Of a stretch of 48,393 nucleotides of DNA, positions 24,306 to 32,845 are shown piece after piece. Made by a program: the position numbers and the translations under genes. The stretch is from positions 1 through 48,393 of the IMG/VR virus record IMGVR_UViG_3300032770_001059. One strand, written 5' to 3'. The DNA is from a virus. A model generated the notes under the pieces. It did not search any database. It saw nothing but the letters and a program-made list of their open reading frames with translations, and was not told the DNA's origin. Every line of letters starts with the position of its first letter. Within the stretch, counting starts at the first letter, position 1.

Positions 24306-25511
24306 TTAGGCGAACTGGGTGATGTTGTAGCCGCGAGCGTGCTTCTTCTCGTGCCGAACCTGCCAGCCGGCCACGGTGCGATACTCGTCCACCTTGCGGG
24401 CGCTGCCGTCCTTTACGACGTCCTGCCACAGCTTGGTGTTCATGTTCTGCCCGTTGCCCGCCAGGTAACGGTAAGTCACCGAAGGCAAGTCGATGAGGTA
24501 GAGCTCATCGTTAAATCCGGCCGCACCGGCGATGCCAGCTTCCATACGGAAGTTGTTGGCGATCATGTAGGTGCCGTGATTGCTCACGATCTTCTTGATG
24601 GTCACGCCGAACACCGAATCCTGCACGTTGGTGAGGATCTTGTTGGCGCTGAAGAAGTCGAAAGCGGAGAGCACGTGCGGACCCGCCATGCACAGCTTCT
24701 CCTTCTCGCCATACCGGAACCCCGTCTCGCCGAACTGCAACATGGCGGAGTAGGTGATGGTGGTGGAGAAGTCGGTCACGTTGGTCGCGATGCGCGCCTT
24801 CACGCCGTCCGTCGCCCAGCGAGAACCCGTGGACTCCAGATCCTCGTAGAATTGGCCCCACAGGCCGGCAGCCTCGATCTCCGAGCGGTGCCGCACCAGC
24901 GAAACACCCATCTGGTACTTGCGCTCGCCTTCGGGCACCGCGTAGGCTTCGGTCGCCTCCATGATGTCCGAGGTCTGGATCGGAGTGCGGAAGAACTGGC
25001 ACGCCGACTTGTGAGGAACCTTCTGCGTCGAACGCACGGTCGGAACCGGGCCACCTTCCACGCACGCCTGCCCCAAGATGCGGAGCGAGCTGGTCGCGGT
25101 GATGGTGCCGCCCGCGCCGCCGCCCAGGTTGCGGGTGACGGTCAGCAGGTTGCCGGCGACGGTGGTGACGAGGATGATCTCGTCGAGTCCGCTCTGGCCG
25201 GCGCCGGTAGGCTTGGGCACGATCACCAGGTCGTTGACGGCGAAAATCGTGCCATCGGCAACGGTGATCTGCGTTGCGTTGGACGCGTAGTCGGTGCCGT
25301 TGTTCACCTGCCCCCACAGCGGAGCTTCCGCGTCCTCAAACCACTCGAACTTCGGAGCGATGGCGGGAGCGCGCTTCTTCGCGTTATTGGTGAGAACCCA
25401 CAGCGGAGCGGCATCAGGCTCCAGCTTGAGCATCGTTTCGTCGACGTCACGCTTCAGAGTGGTTTCCTGAGAAGCCATCTGAACCGTGCGGGTCATGTTG
25501 ATGATAGCCAT
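24306..25511 (-). CDS. Major capsid protein (SU10-like, HK97 fold)
   Basis: 401 residues. The N-terminal helix (QETTLKRDVDETMLKLEPD, then APLWVLTNN), the FEWFEDAEAP segment and the E-loop-like region with a VNDLVIVPKP strand are typical of the SU10 / DUF5309 capsid family, which adopts the HK97 fold. The C-terminal part (KLWQDVVKDGSARKVDEYRT) is also family-like. GAGGAA precedes the ATG by about 7 nt. It lies between a scaffold-like gene upstream and a terminator-like hairpin downstream, the standard order for head genes. There is no fused protease. This is one of the most secure calls in the window. Confidence 0.9.
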   Translation of the reverse strand: MAIINMTRTVQMASQETTLKRDVDETMLKLEPDAAPLWVLTNNAKKRAPAIAPKFEWFEDAEAPLWGQVNNGTDYASNATQITVADGTIFAVNDLVIVPKPTGAGQSGLDEIILVTTVAGNLLTVTRNLGGGAGGTITATSSLRILGQACVEGGPVPTVRSTQKVPHKSACQFFRTPIQTSDIMEATEAYAVPEGERKYQMGVSLVRHRSEIEAAGLWGQFYEDLESTGSRWATDGVKARIATNVTDFSTTITYSAMLQFGETGFRYGEKEKLCMAGPHVLSAFDFFSANKILTNVQDSVFGVTIKKIVSNHGTYMIANNFRMEAGIAGAAGFNDELYLIDLPSVTYRYLAGNGQNMNTKLWQDVVKDGSARKVDEYRTVAGWQVRHEKKHARGYNITQFA

Positions 25512-25562
25512 GTCAGATTCCTCGTAACGGGTATCGACAGCACCTCGCCGAAGTTGACACCT

Positions 25563-26762
25563 TTACCGTTTCATGCCGAACGCGGAGCCGTGCCTCGCGT
25601 TGTACGCGGCCATGATTTCGGCGTTGATGTCGCCATCAGGCTGGGTGATCGTCCCCTTGGACTGCCCCGCTCCCAGTGCTTGTCCCGCACGGCGCTGTTC
25701 AGTCGCCTTGCGTTCCAGTCGTTTCCCAGTGTTCACCGCCTGGGCTACCGTCTCGGGAGTGATCTTCTGCCCGCTCATGATCTTGGCGAGCAGCGCATAG
25801 CGAGCCGCGGTCTGCTGGCGGAACGGCAAAACATTGCCCGCCCTGTCGCGGAACACCATGCCCTCGAAGCCCGGGATCTGTGCAGCAGCTGTCCGAGTAG
25901 CCTGCCGGAACTCCTTGCTTCCATACTCGGGCAGGTTGTCGTACAGCTTCTGGCCGTCAGGACCCGTCGCATTGCGAACGCCGTCCCACTCTTCCGCGTA
26001 GGCCACGCGCTCGTACATCTGCGAGAAACCGGGGAACACGCGCTCAATCGCGGCATTCACCATCGAAGGCAGCGCCGTGTTCATCAGGTCAACCGCGCCC
26101 CTGGCGAGAGTCTTCCCCACCACAGGAGCGTTCTTCACCAGGTCCGCATACTCCGGGTCGTCGAGCTTGACGCCAAACGCCGAGAGCATGTTCAGACCCA
26201 GCTCGTTGACCGAGTTCTGGTCGAGGTTCTTCTCCACAAACTGATCCAGCGCCGCGTAATACTGCTTACGCTGCTCTACCGGGTCAGCGACAGTTGCGTT
26301 TGCTGGCTGCTCGCCGGTTTCGGTTTCGAGGGTGGGTTCCTCTCCCGTGGCGGCCTCGGCCTGCTCCCGCTGTTGAGCGATGAAAATGTCGGAATTGATC
26401 TTGTCGTGGAGGGCTTGGCGAATCCGTGGGTCGGCCGCGATCTCCTCCGCCGTATAGCCGTACCGCTTGCCGTACTTGGCGACCACGTCATCGGGGAAAA
26501 CCTTCTGTTGCTCGTCAGGGAGCCAGTTCGGGTCGTCCGCCTCTTCGGTGGTCGTGGTTTCGGTTTGTTCGGTTGGGGTTTCCGCTTGCTCGGTGTTCTC
26601 GGCCTCTGCGCTGGTAGCGGGTTCTTCCGCAGTGGCTTCGAATCCGGGGCGGTATCCCAGGAAGCTGGAATGTTTCTCCAGTTCCTGCGTCGTCCCTTCG
26701 GACGTGGTGGTGGTCGTCGCTGCCGGCTGCGACGAAGTCGCAACCTGCTCAGTAGTTTCCAC
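25563..26762 (-). CDS. Scaffolding-type head protein
   Basis: 399 residues, GTG start at 26762 with AAGGAG 6 nt upstream. The first 85 residues are extremely Thr/Glu-rich and acidic (EQAETPTEQTETTTTEEAD). The centre (90-330) is helical and charged (RIRQALHDKINSDIFIAQQ). The C-terminus ends with NARHGSAFGMKR, a short basic tail as in scaffold proteins that bind the capsid interior. The position immediately upstream of the capsid gene supports this. No protease motif is seen. It is the first gene of the long late operon, with a structured leader. Confidence 0.75.
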   Translation of the reverse strand: METTEQVATSSQPAATTTTTSEGTTQELEKHSSFLGYRPGFEATAEEPATSAEAENTEQAETPTEQTETTTTEEADDPNWLPDEQQKVFPDDVVAKYGKRYGYTAEEIAADPRIRQALHDKINSDIFIAQQREQAEAATGEEPTLETETGEQPANATVADPVEQRKQYYAALDQFVEKNLDQNSVNELGLNMLSAFGVKLDDPEYADLVKNAPVVGKTLARGAVDLMNTALPSMVNAAIERVFPGFSQMYERVAYAEEWDGVRNATGPDGQKLYDNLPEYGSKEFRQATRTAAAQIPGFEGMVFRDRAGNVLPFRQQTAARYALLAKIMSGQKITPETVAQAVNTGKRLERKATEQRRAGQALGAGQSKGTITQPDGDINAEIMAAYNARHGSAFGMKR

Positions 26763-26781
26763 GTTGTGCTCCTTGTTCTCA

Positions 26782-26817
26782 GGCAGTGGGTCTGCCGAGA
26801 TTCAGCGGTGGGTCCGC
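26782..26817 (-). promoter_or_regulatory. Two tandem hairpins with identical ACCCA loops in the leader of the late operon
   Basis: On the - strand GGCAG-ACCCA-CTGCC (26782-26796) and GCGG-ACCCA-CCGC (26805-26817) are two small stems with the same five-base loop, separated by 8 nt. The first ends 7-8 nt upstream of the scaffold ribosome site (26769-26774). Two stems with different stem bases but the same loop suggest a protein or RNA recognition element. No function is known to me. Confidence 0.5.
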
Positions 26818-26918
26818 CAAAACTTTGTGGGTTTAACGAATCGGCTGGCTTAAGGAGTTATTCCGGAATTGGGAGTAAACGCCGTATTCCTGTCTTAGCT
26901 CCGAGGGCAAAAGCACTC

Positions 26919-26934
26919 GTTCTCCGCGGAGAAC
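26919..26934. promoter_or_regulatory. Perfect 16-bp palindrome, possible operator
   Basis: GTTCTCCG/CGGAGAAC is a perfect palindrome in the divergent region between the late operon and the cargo gene at 27021. It has no T run on either side, so it is not a terminator. TAATAT at 26940-26945 could be a -10 box for the cargo gene, but I see no matching -35. The remaining DNA of this 258-bp region holds nothing else I can support. Confidence 0.4.
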
Positions 26935-27020
26935 ACCTGTAATATGGTGTGTCAACGCTCTCCCTTCTTACGTTGATGGAATAAGGTGCCGCAGCTTCTA
27001 ACAATGCTCGGGGGTAATGA

Positions 27021-28223
27021 ATGCCAGCAGGAACACAAAGTACCGGAGATAAAGACAAACATCCTTGCGAAGTGAAGGACTGCACATGCCCTGATTATGA
27101 ACCAAATGGAGCGGCTCTTGGCATTTGCCTGCGCGACGGGTGCGGTCACCGTGATGTGGATCATGCGATCACATCTTTCATAGAGCGCGTGAGGCAGCAA
27201 ACATCAGGGTTGATCCCGACCAATTCGGGGGACGCCCGCTCCAGGATCATTGATGTGCTCCTGGACATTGGCTTAACTCTGGCTGCGGGATACCTGCTCG
27301 GCGACCCTGGCGGGCTAGACAATGCCGAGCTCCAGGCAATTAGCGGACAGCTAAGTCAGATTAGCTCACAACTCGATCAAATCGACCGAAAACTCGACAT
27401 GATAATCGAGCAGTTGAAAGACCTGCAGATTGCAATGGACAAGAACAAGGTTGAGACATATATGTCGATTGCGCAATCGAGGATAGGTACTCTGAAAGGG
27501 TACATGAAAGATACCTCTACGTTCATCCCTTCAGAGGTTCTGTCGAGCGCGGCAACGCTAATGGATTCAATTTACGTGCTCGTGGGGGATAGCTCAAACC
27601 AGGCATTCAGCGCGCTGCTCCAAACCGCAGCGGCATATGCAACCTGGGTTCAGTCATATATGGCAGTTGTACGCCAGATCAATGGCAAGATCACCGTCTG
27701 GGACCACCCACACCATCAATTCTATTCTAACTTTACACTGCAGACAGTCAAAGACATGACAGCGAACCGCGACCAGTGGTTGATAAAGAGTCAGGAGCTG
27801 GAACAGTGGACCAAGATTAACACAGTGTTCGAGTTCAATGGCTCATTCGCGAATAGCACTGTTCCTTTTAAGATGCAATATGCACCTAACGAGGGACGTC
27901 GATATCTTTATGCTAACGTGCAATTTACCTACACGCACCCGCCACATCCACCTGTAACTTGGATTAAGTTCTGTGCAACTGACCAGAATGCGCTAGGCGC
28001 CTGGGAGTGGACTCCTTTATTTGGCCCTTATGGTGATGACCATTGGAAGGCAGCATGGGCAGCCAACGAAGCAAATTTGAACACTCTCAGTCAGTTGTGG
28101 CGCGCACTACAACAGTTAGCTGGGATTGACGCTCTGAACGACAAACTGAAGAATGATGTTTTTAAGAAACCCGCCAATTGGGATTCGCCACCGCAGCCCG
28201 CCAAACGATCAAAGAGGAAGTAA
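27021..28223 (+). CDS. Cargo protein: Cys/His motif, membrane helix, coiled coil, beta C-terminus
   Basis: 400 residues on the strand opposite to the structural genes. Residues 16-48 form a Cys/His cluster (C16, C21, C23, C36, C41, H43, H48) of the CxC..Y.P...C....CGH....H type. Residues 76-93 are a hydrophobic helix (IIDVLLDIGLTLAAGYLL). Residues 100-145 form a coiled coil with LSQISSQLDQIDRKLDMII. The remainder is mixed helix and strand with many aromatics. The base composition is clearly AT-richer than the flanking genes, a sign of separate origin. It is inserted between the scaffold gene and the 75-aa gene downstream of portal. A membrane-acting effector, such as a pore-forming or defence protein, would fit this architecture, but no family is recognised. 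GGGGG lies 7 nt before the ATG. Confidence 0.8.
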   Translation: MPAGTQSTGDKDKHPCEVKDCTCPDYEPNGAALGICLRDGCGHRDVDHAITSFIERVRQQTSGLIPTNSGDARSRIIDVLLDIGLTLAAGYLLGDPGGLDNAELQAISGQLSQISSQLDQIDRKLDMIIEQLKDLQIAMDKNKVETYMSIAQSRIGTLKGYMKDTSTFIPSEVLSSAATLMDSIYVLVGDSSNQAFSALLQTAAAYATWVQSYMAVVRQINGKITVWDHPHHQFYSNFTLQTVKDMTANRDQWLIKSQELEQWTKINTVFEFNGSFANSTVPFKMQYAPNEGRRYLYANVQFTYTHPPHPPVTWIKFCATDQNALGAWEWTPLFGPYGDDHWKAAWAANEANLNTLSQLWRALQQLAGIDALNDKLKNDVFKKPANWDSPPQPAKRSKRK

Positions 28224-28309
28224 AGGTGCCGCTAGGCAAGACAGCTTGGTCAATAATTCCGGCATGGCACGATTTGATATACACCCAAGCAATCCCGATC
28301 TGTCGACGC

Positions 28310-28537
28310 TCAAGCGTTTACTAGTTCGTGCATGAACATCTCATACGCCTCCGCTTTGGCCGCATCGTCGGCTGCGCGCTCAACATCACGCGGTACCATC
28401 GACATGCGCTGTGTGCAGCTCCGGCGGTACTCGTCTGCCTTGAGTTCGCAGAACTTCGCAAGCACCGCCTTGAGAGGTGAATTGCCTTCCTGAAAGTCGT
28501 TCAGGACATACCTTTCGCCGTCGCTGAACCCTGTCAT
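28310..28537 (-). CDS. Small protein coupled to the portal gene
   Basis: 75 residues, charged and helical (EYRRSCTQRMSMVPRDVERAADDAAKAEAYEMF split over two helices). The ATG overlaps the portal stop (ATGA). No domain recognised. A weak stem (ACGCT/AGCGT followed by TTTA on +) overlaps its end at 28306-28320 and might terminate the convergent cargo gene. It probably works with the portal or in head maturation, from position only. Confidence 0.7.
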   Translation of the reverse strand: MTGFSDGERYVLNDFQEGNSPLKAVLAKFCELKADEYRRSCTQRMSMVPRDVERAADDAAKAEAYEMFMHELVNA

Positions 28538-30894
28538 ACGTTGCCGACCCTTGTCTGCATCGCTTTCGGAGCTGCAGTCACGATGTCCTGCGCCTCGTCA
28601 GCTTTGTCGGCCGGCGAGAGCAGGTTGCTTGCATGGTCGGCAGCTTCGGACATCCTGCCCACCGCATCCATCGTGTCGCGGTGCGCTAACTCAGCGCTCG
28701 GCTGCAACCCGAACATTGGGAGGATTTGATTCACAACGTCCGATGGCATCTTGTCGAGCGGCAGGTTGACGCCGATGTTGCCCTTGAATGGCGGAGGCTG
28801 CGGATTCGGATTCTCGGGAATGATGTAATCGTCGGGATTGCCAATTCCGCGAATTGTAGAGAGGTGGAAACGTACCACCTTGCGATGATCGACCACATCA
28901 GGTGCGGCCATTGCGACCTGTTCCAGGTCCATCGCAGCGGCGCGGCGCAGGTCGTCATCCACGGCAAGATATGATCCAGCTTCCGGCTCAACCTCGTATT
29001 CCTCCTGAATATCCATCGGGTCGAGTCGCACTGCTGCCGCCTTTCCGTAGCGGCTGGTCGTCACCCACTGTTCCGGCGACTGCTTGGTCGCATCGAAATT
29101 CACCGCGCGCGGCAGGGCATTGTTGTCGTCGTCGAATGACGCCGGAGCGTTGAGCTGGTCCGGAGACGCCCTCGACAACATCTCGCGAAGTTCCTGAGTC
29201 CAGAAGTTCGACGCGATTTCCCAGCTCTCACGTGCCGCTTGCTGGTTCATCCACAACTTCTTCTGCCCGAGTTCGCGCAGGTAGAGGTTGCGCCCATCGA
29301 GCTTGAACTGGGTCAGCCCATCAAACGACTTCGCCGCCAACATCGCGGTTGTGGCGGTCTTGCCAGCCTGGGGATTCGTCGCCGTACCTGCATCCACCCC
29401 GTTCACCGAAGGCTCGGCCAGTCCGAGCACGCGCCACAATTCGGCGCCACGCTCGAACGCGCCAGTCGGCAGCGGTGGGTCTTGCAGGTACTGGAAGTTG
29501 CTTGGATCCTTGCAGCGCAATTCGCGGAAAGGTCCCCGGTTGATTACCTCGTCCGCGCCATCCTCTTTGTCGCGCACGAGCAGGAACTTGCTCAACAGGT
29601 TCGTGACGTAATCGAAGTTCTGCCCGAACGTGTAATTCAGCAGCAGGTGAACGTACCGCAGTAGCCGCGGAGTCGAGTCGCCCTGAGCATTCACGAGATC
29701 GGGAAGTGGCACCAATTCGGTGTAGGTGTACTTGCCGTACAGGTCCCACGGGTAAGGCATCCGGCCGAGCGCCTTGTCACGGAGGTGCTCGCTGCACCAG
29801 GTGATCCACATGCGCCCGTCGTCGCCCAGCTCGTGACACTCGATGATGTCGAACCGCTTGCCGGGGAGAAGCCTCTTGGGAATCCACGGCTGAGTCTGCT
29901 TGGTGATGTCGCGGAACATCTCGCGGAGGTCAGAAATCTTGCTTCCCGGCATCTCGGGTCCGGGGTCCATGTCGAGGAGCTCCTGCGCGGCTTTCGAGTC
30001 GAACGCCTGAATCGTGCTGCCATTGTCGTCCGTGTACGTGACCTTGAGCATTTTCTGGAGCCACAGGTCAGTCTCGGTGTACTGCTCGATCACATAACCA
30101 GAATCGTCGAGGCAGAGCGTTCCCGGTTCAATAAACACGTCGCCCACGAACAGCGATTTCACCACCGGCCCTTCGTATCGCTTAACCTTCGTCGGCAGAA
30201 TGATCTCGTTGCCGCTCTTGCCGATGAACTCGGCCACTTCTTCGGGGGTGAGGAACTGGCCGTATTCCTGTACTGCCGACTGAATCTCGTCCTGGGGAGC
30301 CCCCTGCGCGCCCATTACAGATGCGCGATCGTTGAACACAACCTGATTGCCACGCATTAGAGCCTTGCGGAACACGCGTGTCGGTTCGATGTTGTCCCAG
30401 TAGAGCTTGCTGTAGCTGAAGCCGAATGCCTCAGCTCCCATCACGACTCGACGATCATGGCGCCCTTCGTTCGTGCGGTCATATTGGAGCGCCGCTTGAG
30501 CTGTGAGCAATTGCGCGATGAGCGGATCACTGCCGCCGATGTAGCGCAGCTTGTATGGCTGTGCGGTCATCCTCGCCGCGTTGCGACGGAAGATGATGTT
30601 CAGGTCGGGCATCGCGACGTTGGTGCGCGACTTGTCCTCAACCTCCTTCCCATTGTTGTCAATCTTCAGGAATGGCTTGGTGCGGCACTTGATCGCGCGG
30701 TATGTCTCTACGAGTTCGTCGTAATAGTTGGCGACCATGTAGTCGCGCGACTGATTGCGCCGCTCGATAATATCGCTGACGGTGCTATCGACAGCCGTAG
30801 CGCTCTTCTGACTGGTCGTGACAGTCCCGTCCCCGAGCAGGTGCGTGGTGCGAACCGGGTTGCTACCGTCGTAGGAAATGGCCGAAGTGCTCAT
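28534..30894 (-). CDS. Portal protein
   Basis: 786 residues if started at the ATG at 30894 (MSTSAISYD), 1 nt after the terminase stop; the frame extends 21 codons further but that part overlaps the terminase gene. Portal features: N-terminal helical wing (RRNQSRDYMVANYYDELVE), the long middle with metal-poor strand-helix repeats (WITWCSEHLRDKALG, PFRELRCKDPSNFQYLQ), and the stem/crown region with LRELGQKKLWMNQQ. The C-terminus is Asp/Ala-rich and helical. The length and order match SU10-like and other large podovirus portals. It follows the terminase nuclease and precedes a small coupled gene. The family call is strong from context and moderately strong from sequence. Confidence 0.87.
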   Translation of the reverse strand: MSTSAISYDGSNPVRTTHLLGDGTVTTSQKSATAVDSTVSDIIERRNQSRDYMVANYYDELVETYRAIKCRTKPFLKIDNNGKEVEDKSRTNVAMPDLNIIFRRNAARMTAQPYKLRYIGGSDPLIAQLLTAQAALQYDRTNEGRHDRRVVMGAEAFGFSYSKLYWDNIEPTRVFRKALMRGNQVVFNDRASVMGAQGAPQDEIQSAVQEYGQFLTPEEVAEFIGKSGNEIILPTKVKRYEGPVVKSLFVGDVFIEPGTLCLDDSGYVIEQYTETDLWLQKMLKVTYTDDNGSTIQAFDSKAAQELLDMDPGPEMPGSKISDLREMFRDITKQTQPWIPKRLLPGKRFDIIECHELGDDGRMWITWCSEHLRDKALGRMPYPWDLYGKYTYTELVPLPDLVNAQGDSTPRLLRYVHLLLNYTFGQNFDYVTNLLSKFLLVRDKEDGADEVINRGPFRELRCKDPSNFQYLQDPPLPTGAFERGAELWRVLGLAEPSVNGVDAGTATNPQAGKTATTAMLAAKSFDGLTQFKLDGRNLYLRELGQKKLWMNQQAARESWEIASNFWTQELREMLSRASPDQLNAPASFDDDNNALPRAVNFDATKQSPEQWVTTSRYGKAAAVRLDPMDIQEEYEVEPEAGSYLAVDDDLRRAAAMDLEQVAMAAPDVVDHRKVVRFHLSTIRGIGNPDDYIIPENPNPQPPPFKGNIGVNLPLDKMPSDVVNQILPMFGLQPSAELAHRDTMDAVGRMSEAADHASNLLSPADKADEAQDIVTAAPKAMQTRVGNV

Positions 30895-30895
30895 G

Positions 30896-31933
30896 TCAGT
30901 ATGCAATCCCCTCGGTAGCCGGCTGCCAGCGGTTCTCTCTCGGACGCGCCGGCCCAACGTACTGCGGATTCGCCATGCACATGTATAGCAAGTTGTCGGT
31001 CATGTGCTTTCGCACCATTACCGGCTTGCCCGTCGGGTCCACGCGCTCTGCCTGTAAGGGCGTGAGCGTTTGGCGACGGTTGTTCTTGAGTTCGTAAACA
31101 AGCTCGGGACAGCGATCAGCGAAAATGTGCAGCCTACTCCGCTTCCTCCAGCCGTCCTTGCCGTCATCTACCTCGCGCGGCAGCAGGTAATCGTTGACTA
31201 GATCCTCGCCCACACCGCGGTCTTTTTTCGCGTCGTTGAATGTCAGCGACCAGCAAACGTTCTGCTCGTCCGCAAATTCTTCCGACTTTTGCTCGAAGCG
31301 CTGTTGATAGTTGGGCTGCTCGGGGTCGTCAGACGTTCCCTTGCCGAACGCGCGCGCAGCGTAGTCGATCACTCGCTCGTGAATGACTTCATTGAAGTGC
31401 TCGCCATTCCACTCGTTCTGCGCGTTCTGGTCGGATTCGAGGTAGTAAAACGCCTCGACGTAGTGCTTGACCGGATAGCGGTTGTCGTCATCCTGGCAAC
31501 GCCCCGGCTTGCCGTATTGCTTGGACGGCCACAACTCGCGGTAAATCCACAGGTCGCCCCAAGGGTCAACCGCCCCCCAAAGCGCCGCGTGCGGCACCGC
31601 AGGATGCGGGTCGAGGGAGAAGTATCTCGTCCAGTTCGGCGGAATCGGAAACGATTTTTCAAGAGTCGCTTCGTCGTGCAGTTGATAAACCAGCGTACCG
31701 AGTCTGGCGTCTCCCTTTACTTCGTACTCTTGGAGGTACATGGACTTGTCAGTCATGCCCCCGTACTGCTTCAAGGCCCACGGCGAGAGTTGCAGGTTCA
31801 ACTCCGGCACAAATACCTTCTCGCCATTGCCTTTTACAGGGTCCGCAGCATAGTGCAAGGTTGCTATCGCAATTCCGTGTGGGTTCCTGCGCCGCGAGAG
31901 CCCAACATGCGGAAAGGTGATCAGCGCGGACAT
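30896..31933 (-). CDS. Terminase large subunit, nuclease half (separate gene)
   Basis: 345 residues matching only the C-terminal half of a phage terminase large subunit. After a lead-in (GLSRRRNPHG, then IATLHYAADPVKG, typical of the linker after the ATPase) comes the RNase H-like nuclease: first acidic residue in YFSLDPHP, followed by AALWGAVDPWGDLWIYREL; a later acidic helix; and the last acidic residue in MTDNLLYMC. There is no Walker A or B in it; those are in the gene at 33844-34530, 1.9 kb upstream. The ATG is only about 20 nt after a strong terminator hairpin, with a weak AAGG 11 nt before it. How it is expressed is therefore puzzling. It must pair with the ATPase half to cut DNA. Confidence 0.87.
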   Translation of the reverse strand: MSALITFPHVGLSRRRNPHGIAIATLHYAADPVKGNGEKVFVPELNLQLSPWALKQYGGMTDKSMYLQEYEVKGDARLGTLVYQLHDEATLEKSFPIPPNWTRYFSLDPHPAVPHAALWGAVDPWGDLWIYRELWPSKQYGKPGRCQDDDNRYPVKHYVEAFYYLESDQNAQNEWNGEHFNEVIHERVIDYAARAFGKGTSDDPEQPNYQQRFEQKSEEFADEQNVCWSLTFNDAKKDRGVGEDLVNDYLLPREVDDGKDGWRKRSRLHIFADRCPELVYELKNNRRQTLTPLQAERVDPTGKPVMVRKHMTDNLLYMCMANPQYVGPARPRENRWQPATEGIAY

Positions 31934-31951
31934 AGGAATTAACCTTCCGCT

Positions 31952-31992
31952 CTAAAAAGCAACGGGCGACACGGAGAGTGCCGCCCGATTGC
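31952..31992 (-). terminator. Rho-independent terminator between the terminase halves
   Basis: On the - strand GCAATCGGGCGGCAC pairs with GTGTCGCCCGTTGC around a TCTCC loop and is followed by TTTTTAG, a classic terminator. It lies directly after the small Ig-like gene (ends 32021) and just before the terminase nuclease gene (starts 31933). Confidence 0.85.
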
Positions 31993-32020
31993 TTACGCGC
32001 GTCCGGTTAGGAAGAAGATG

Positions 32021-32311
32021 TTAAGAGAGCGACTGGTCGATGGACGTGGGCGTGGTGTCGGCGTTGAACTGCAAGGTCTTCACGCTGGCGAGGTTGAATG
32101 CGGTGTCCTTCACCGTCAGGTTGACGGTGCCTTCGCCCAGGCCGAGCACATCCGCCGATCCGTCTGCGTTCTGCGTGAGCTGCCCGATGGACGGATTGTC
32201 CACCGAATACTGAATATTTGCCGGAACGATGGGAACATTGCCGCCTTCAGCGTTCTTCTCGACAGGCACGGAGTGAACGGTTGAACCGACGTTTTTGATA
32301 ATGTCAGCCAT
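32021..32311 (-). CDS. Ig-like (BIG2-type) protein, possible capsid decoration
   Basis: 96 residues from the ATG at 32311 (MADIIKNVG), which has AAGGAG 11 nt upstream. The frame extends 35 codons further (aromatic and Arg-rich) but without a ribosome site. The core has the strand pattern of a bacterial Ig-like group 2 domain: IQYSVDNPSIGQLTQ, then a Gly-rich turn and GEGTVNLTVKD. Such small Ig domains decorate capsids or tails. A strong terminator follows it, as is usual for an abundantly made protein. It belongs to the cassette lying between the two terminase genes. Confidence 0.78.
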   Translation of the reverse strand: MADIIKNVGSTVHSVPVEKNAEGGNVPIVPANIQYSVDNPSIGQLTQNADGSADVLGLGEGTVNLTVKDTAFNLASVKTLQFNADTTPTSIDQSLS

Positions 32312-32422
32312 GCTGCTTTGTGCTCCTTCGATGAGTTGAAATAGAGTTACGGGAACCCGCGAGATGCGCTTGCGGCGTCTCTCGCGAAGGAATCTGAACC
32401 AGTTGAAGAACCACATCGCGGT

Positions 32423-32842
32423 TTACCCTTTCAGGTGTTTGGGCCTGCCGCCGAAATCGCCGAAGAATGCGCTCGGCTTCGCCGCCGGTTTCTTTTTGCC
32501 CTTGGTGATGGCATTAGTGAGAACAGGCTTCGGACTTCCGAGCGAGAGCGGCTTGCTACTAACCACTCCGCGCTTCGCGTTCGGCATGATGTCGCTTTGG
32601 CTCACCTGCTCCTCTGTCGGGCCCACGTCCTGCTCGCTGAGGTCCTGGTCGTACTCGGGAGTGCGGCCGGCCTGCTCCATCAATTCGTCGTCGTCCGGCC
32701 CGGTCGTGGACAGCGGCGAATTGCCGGCGACGGCGCGGCTCGCAAGGTGGGGTTTCAGGTGCGCAGGTGTCCTGGGAGATTTCATGGCCGCTTGGACCCC
32801 TTTCATCATGTGGGCGCGTTGCTGCGGGTGCTGGAATCCCAT
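32423..32842 (-). CDS. Small basic-tailed protein 3 (cassette inside split terminase)
   Basis: 139 residues: a His/Gln-rich start (MGFQHPQQRAHMMKG), an acidic centre (PDDDELMEQAGRTPEYDQDL) and a basic C-terminus ending KKKPAAKPSAFFGDFGG. GGAGGGTGA precedes the ATG. The Lys-rich stretch followed by an aromatic pair and Gly recurs at the ends of the two neighbouring small proteins. The disordered appearance suggests a small DNA- or protein-binding virion component. Function unknown. Confidence 0.72.
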   Translation of the reverse strand: MGFQHPQQRAHMMKGVQAAMKSPRTPAHLKPHLASRAVAGNSPLSTTGPDDDELMEQAGRTPEYDQDLSEQDVGPTEEQVSQSDIMPNAKRGVVSSKPLSLGSPKPVLTNAITKGKKKPAAKPSAFFGDFGGRPKHLKG

Positions 32843-32845
32843 GAG

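Noticed and set aside
24339-26942. An 867-codon open frame on the + strand opposite capsid and scaffold
   Set aside because: It spans two well-supported - strand genes and their gap; its composition is shadow-like and it has no independent start signals.
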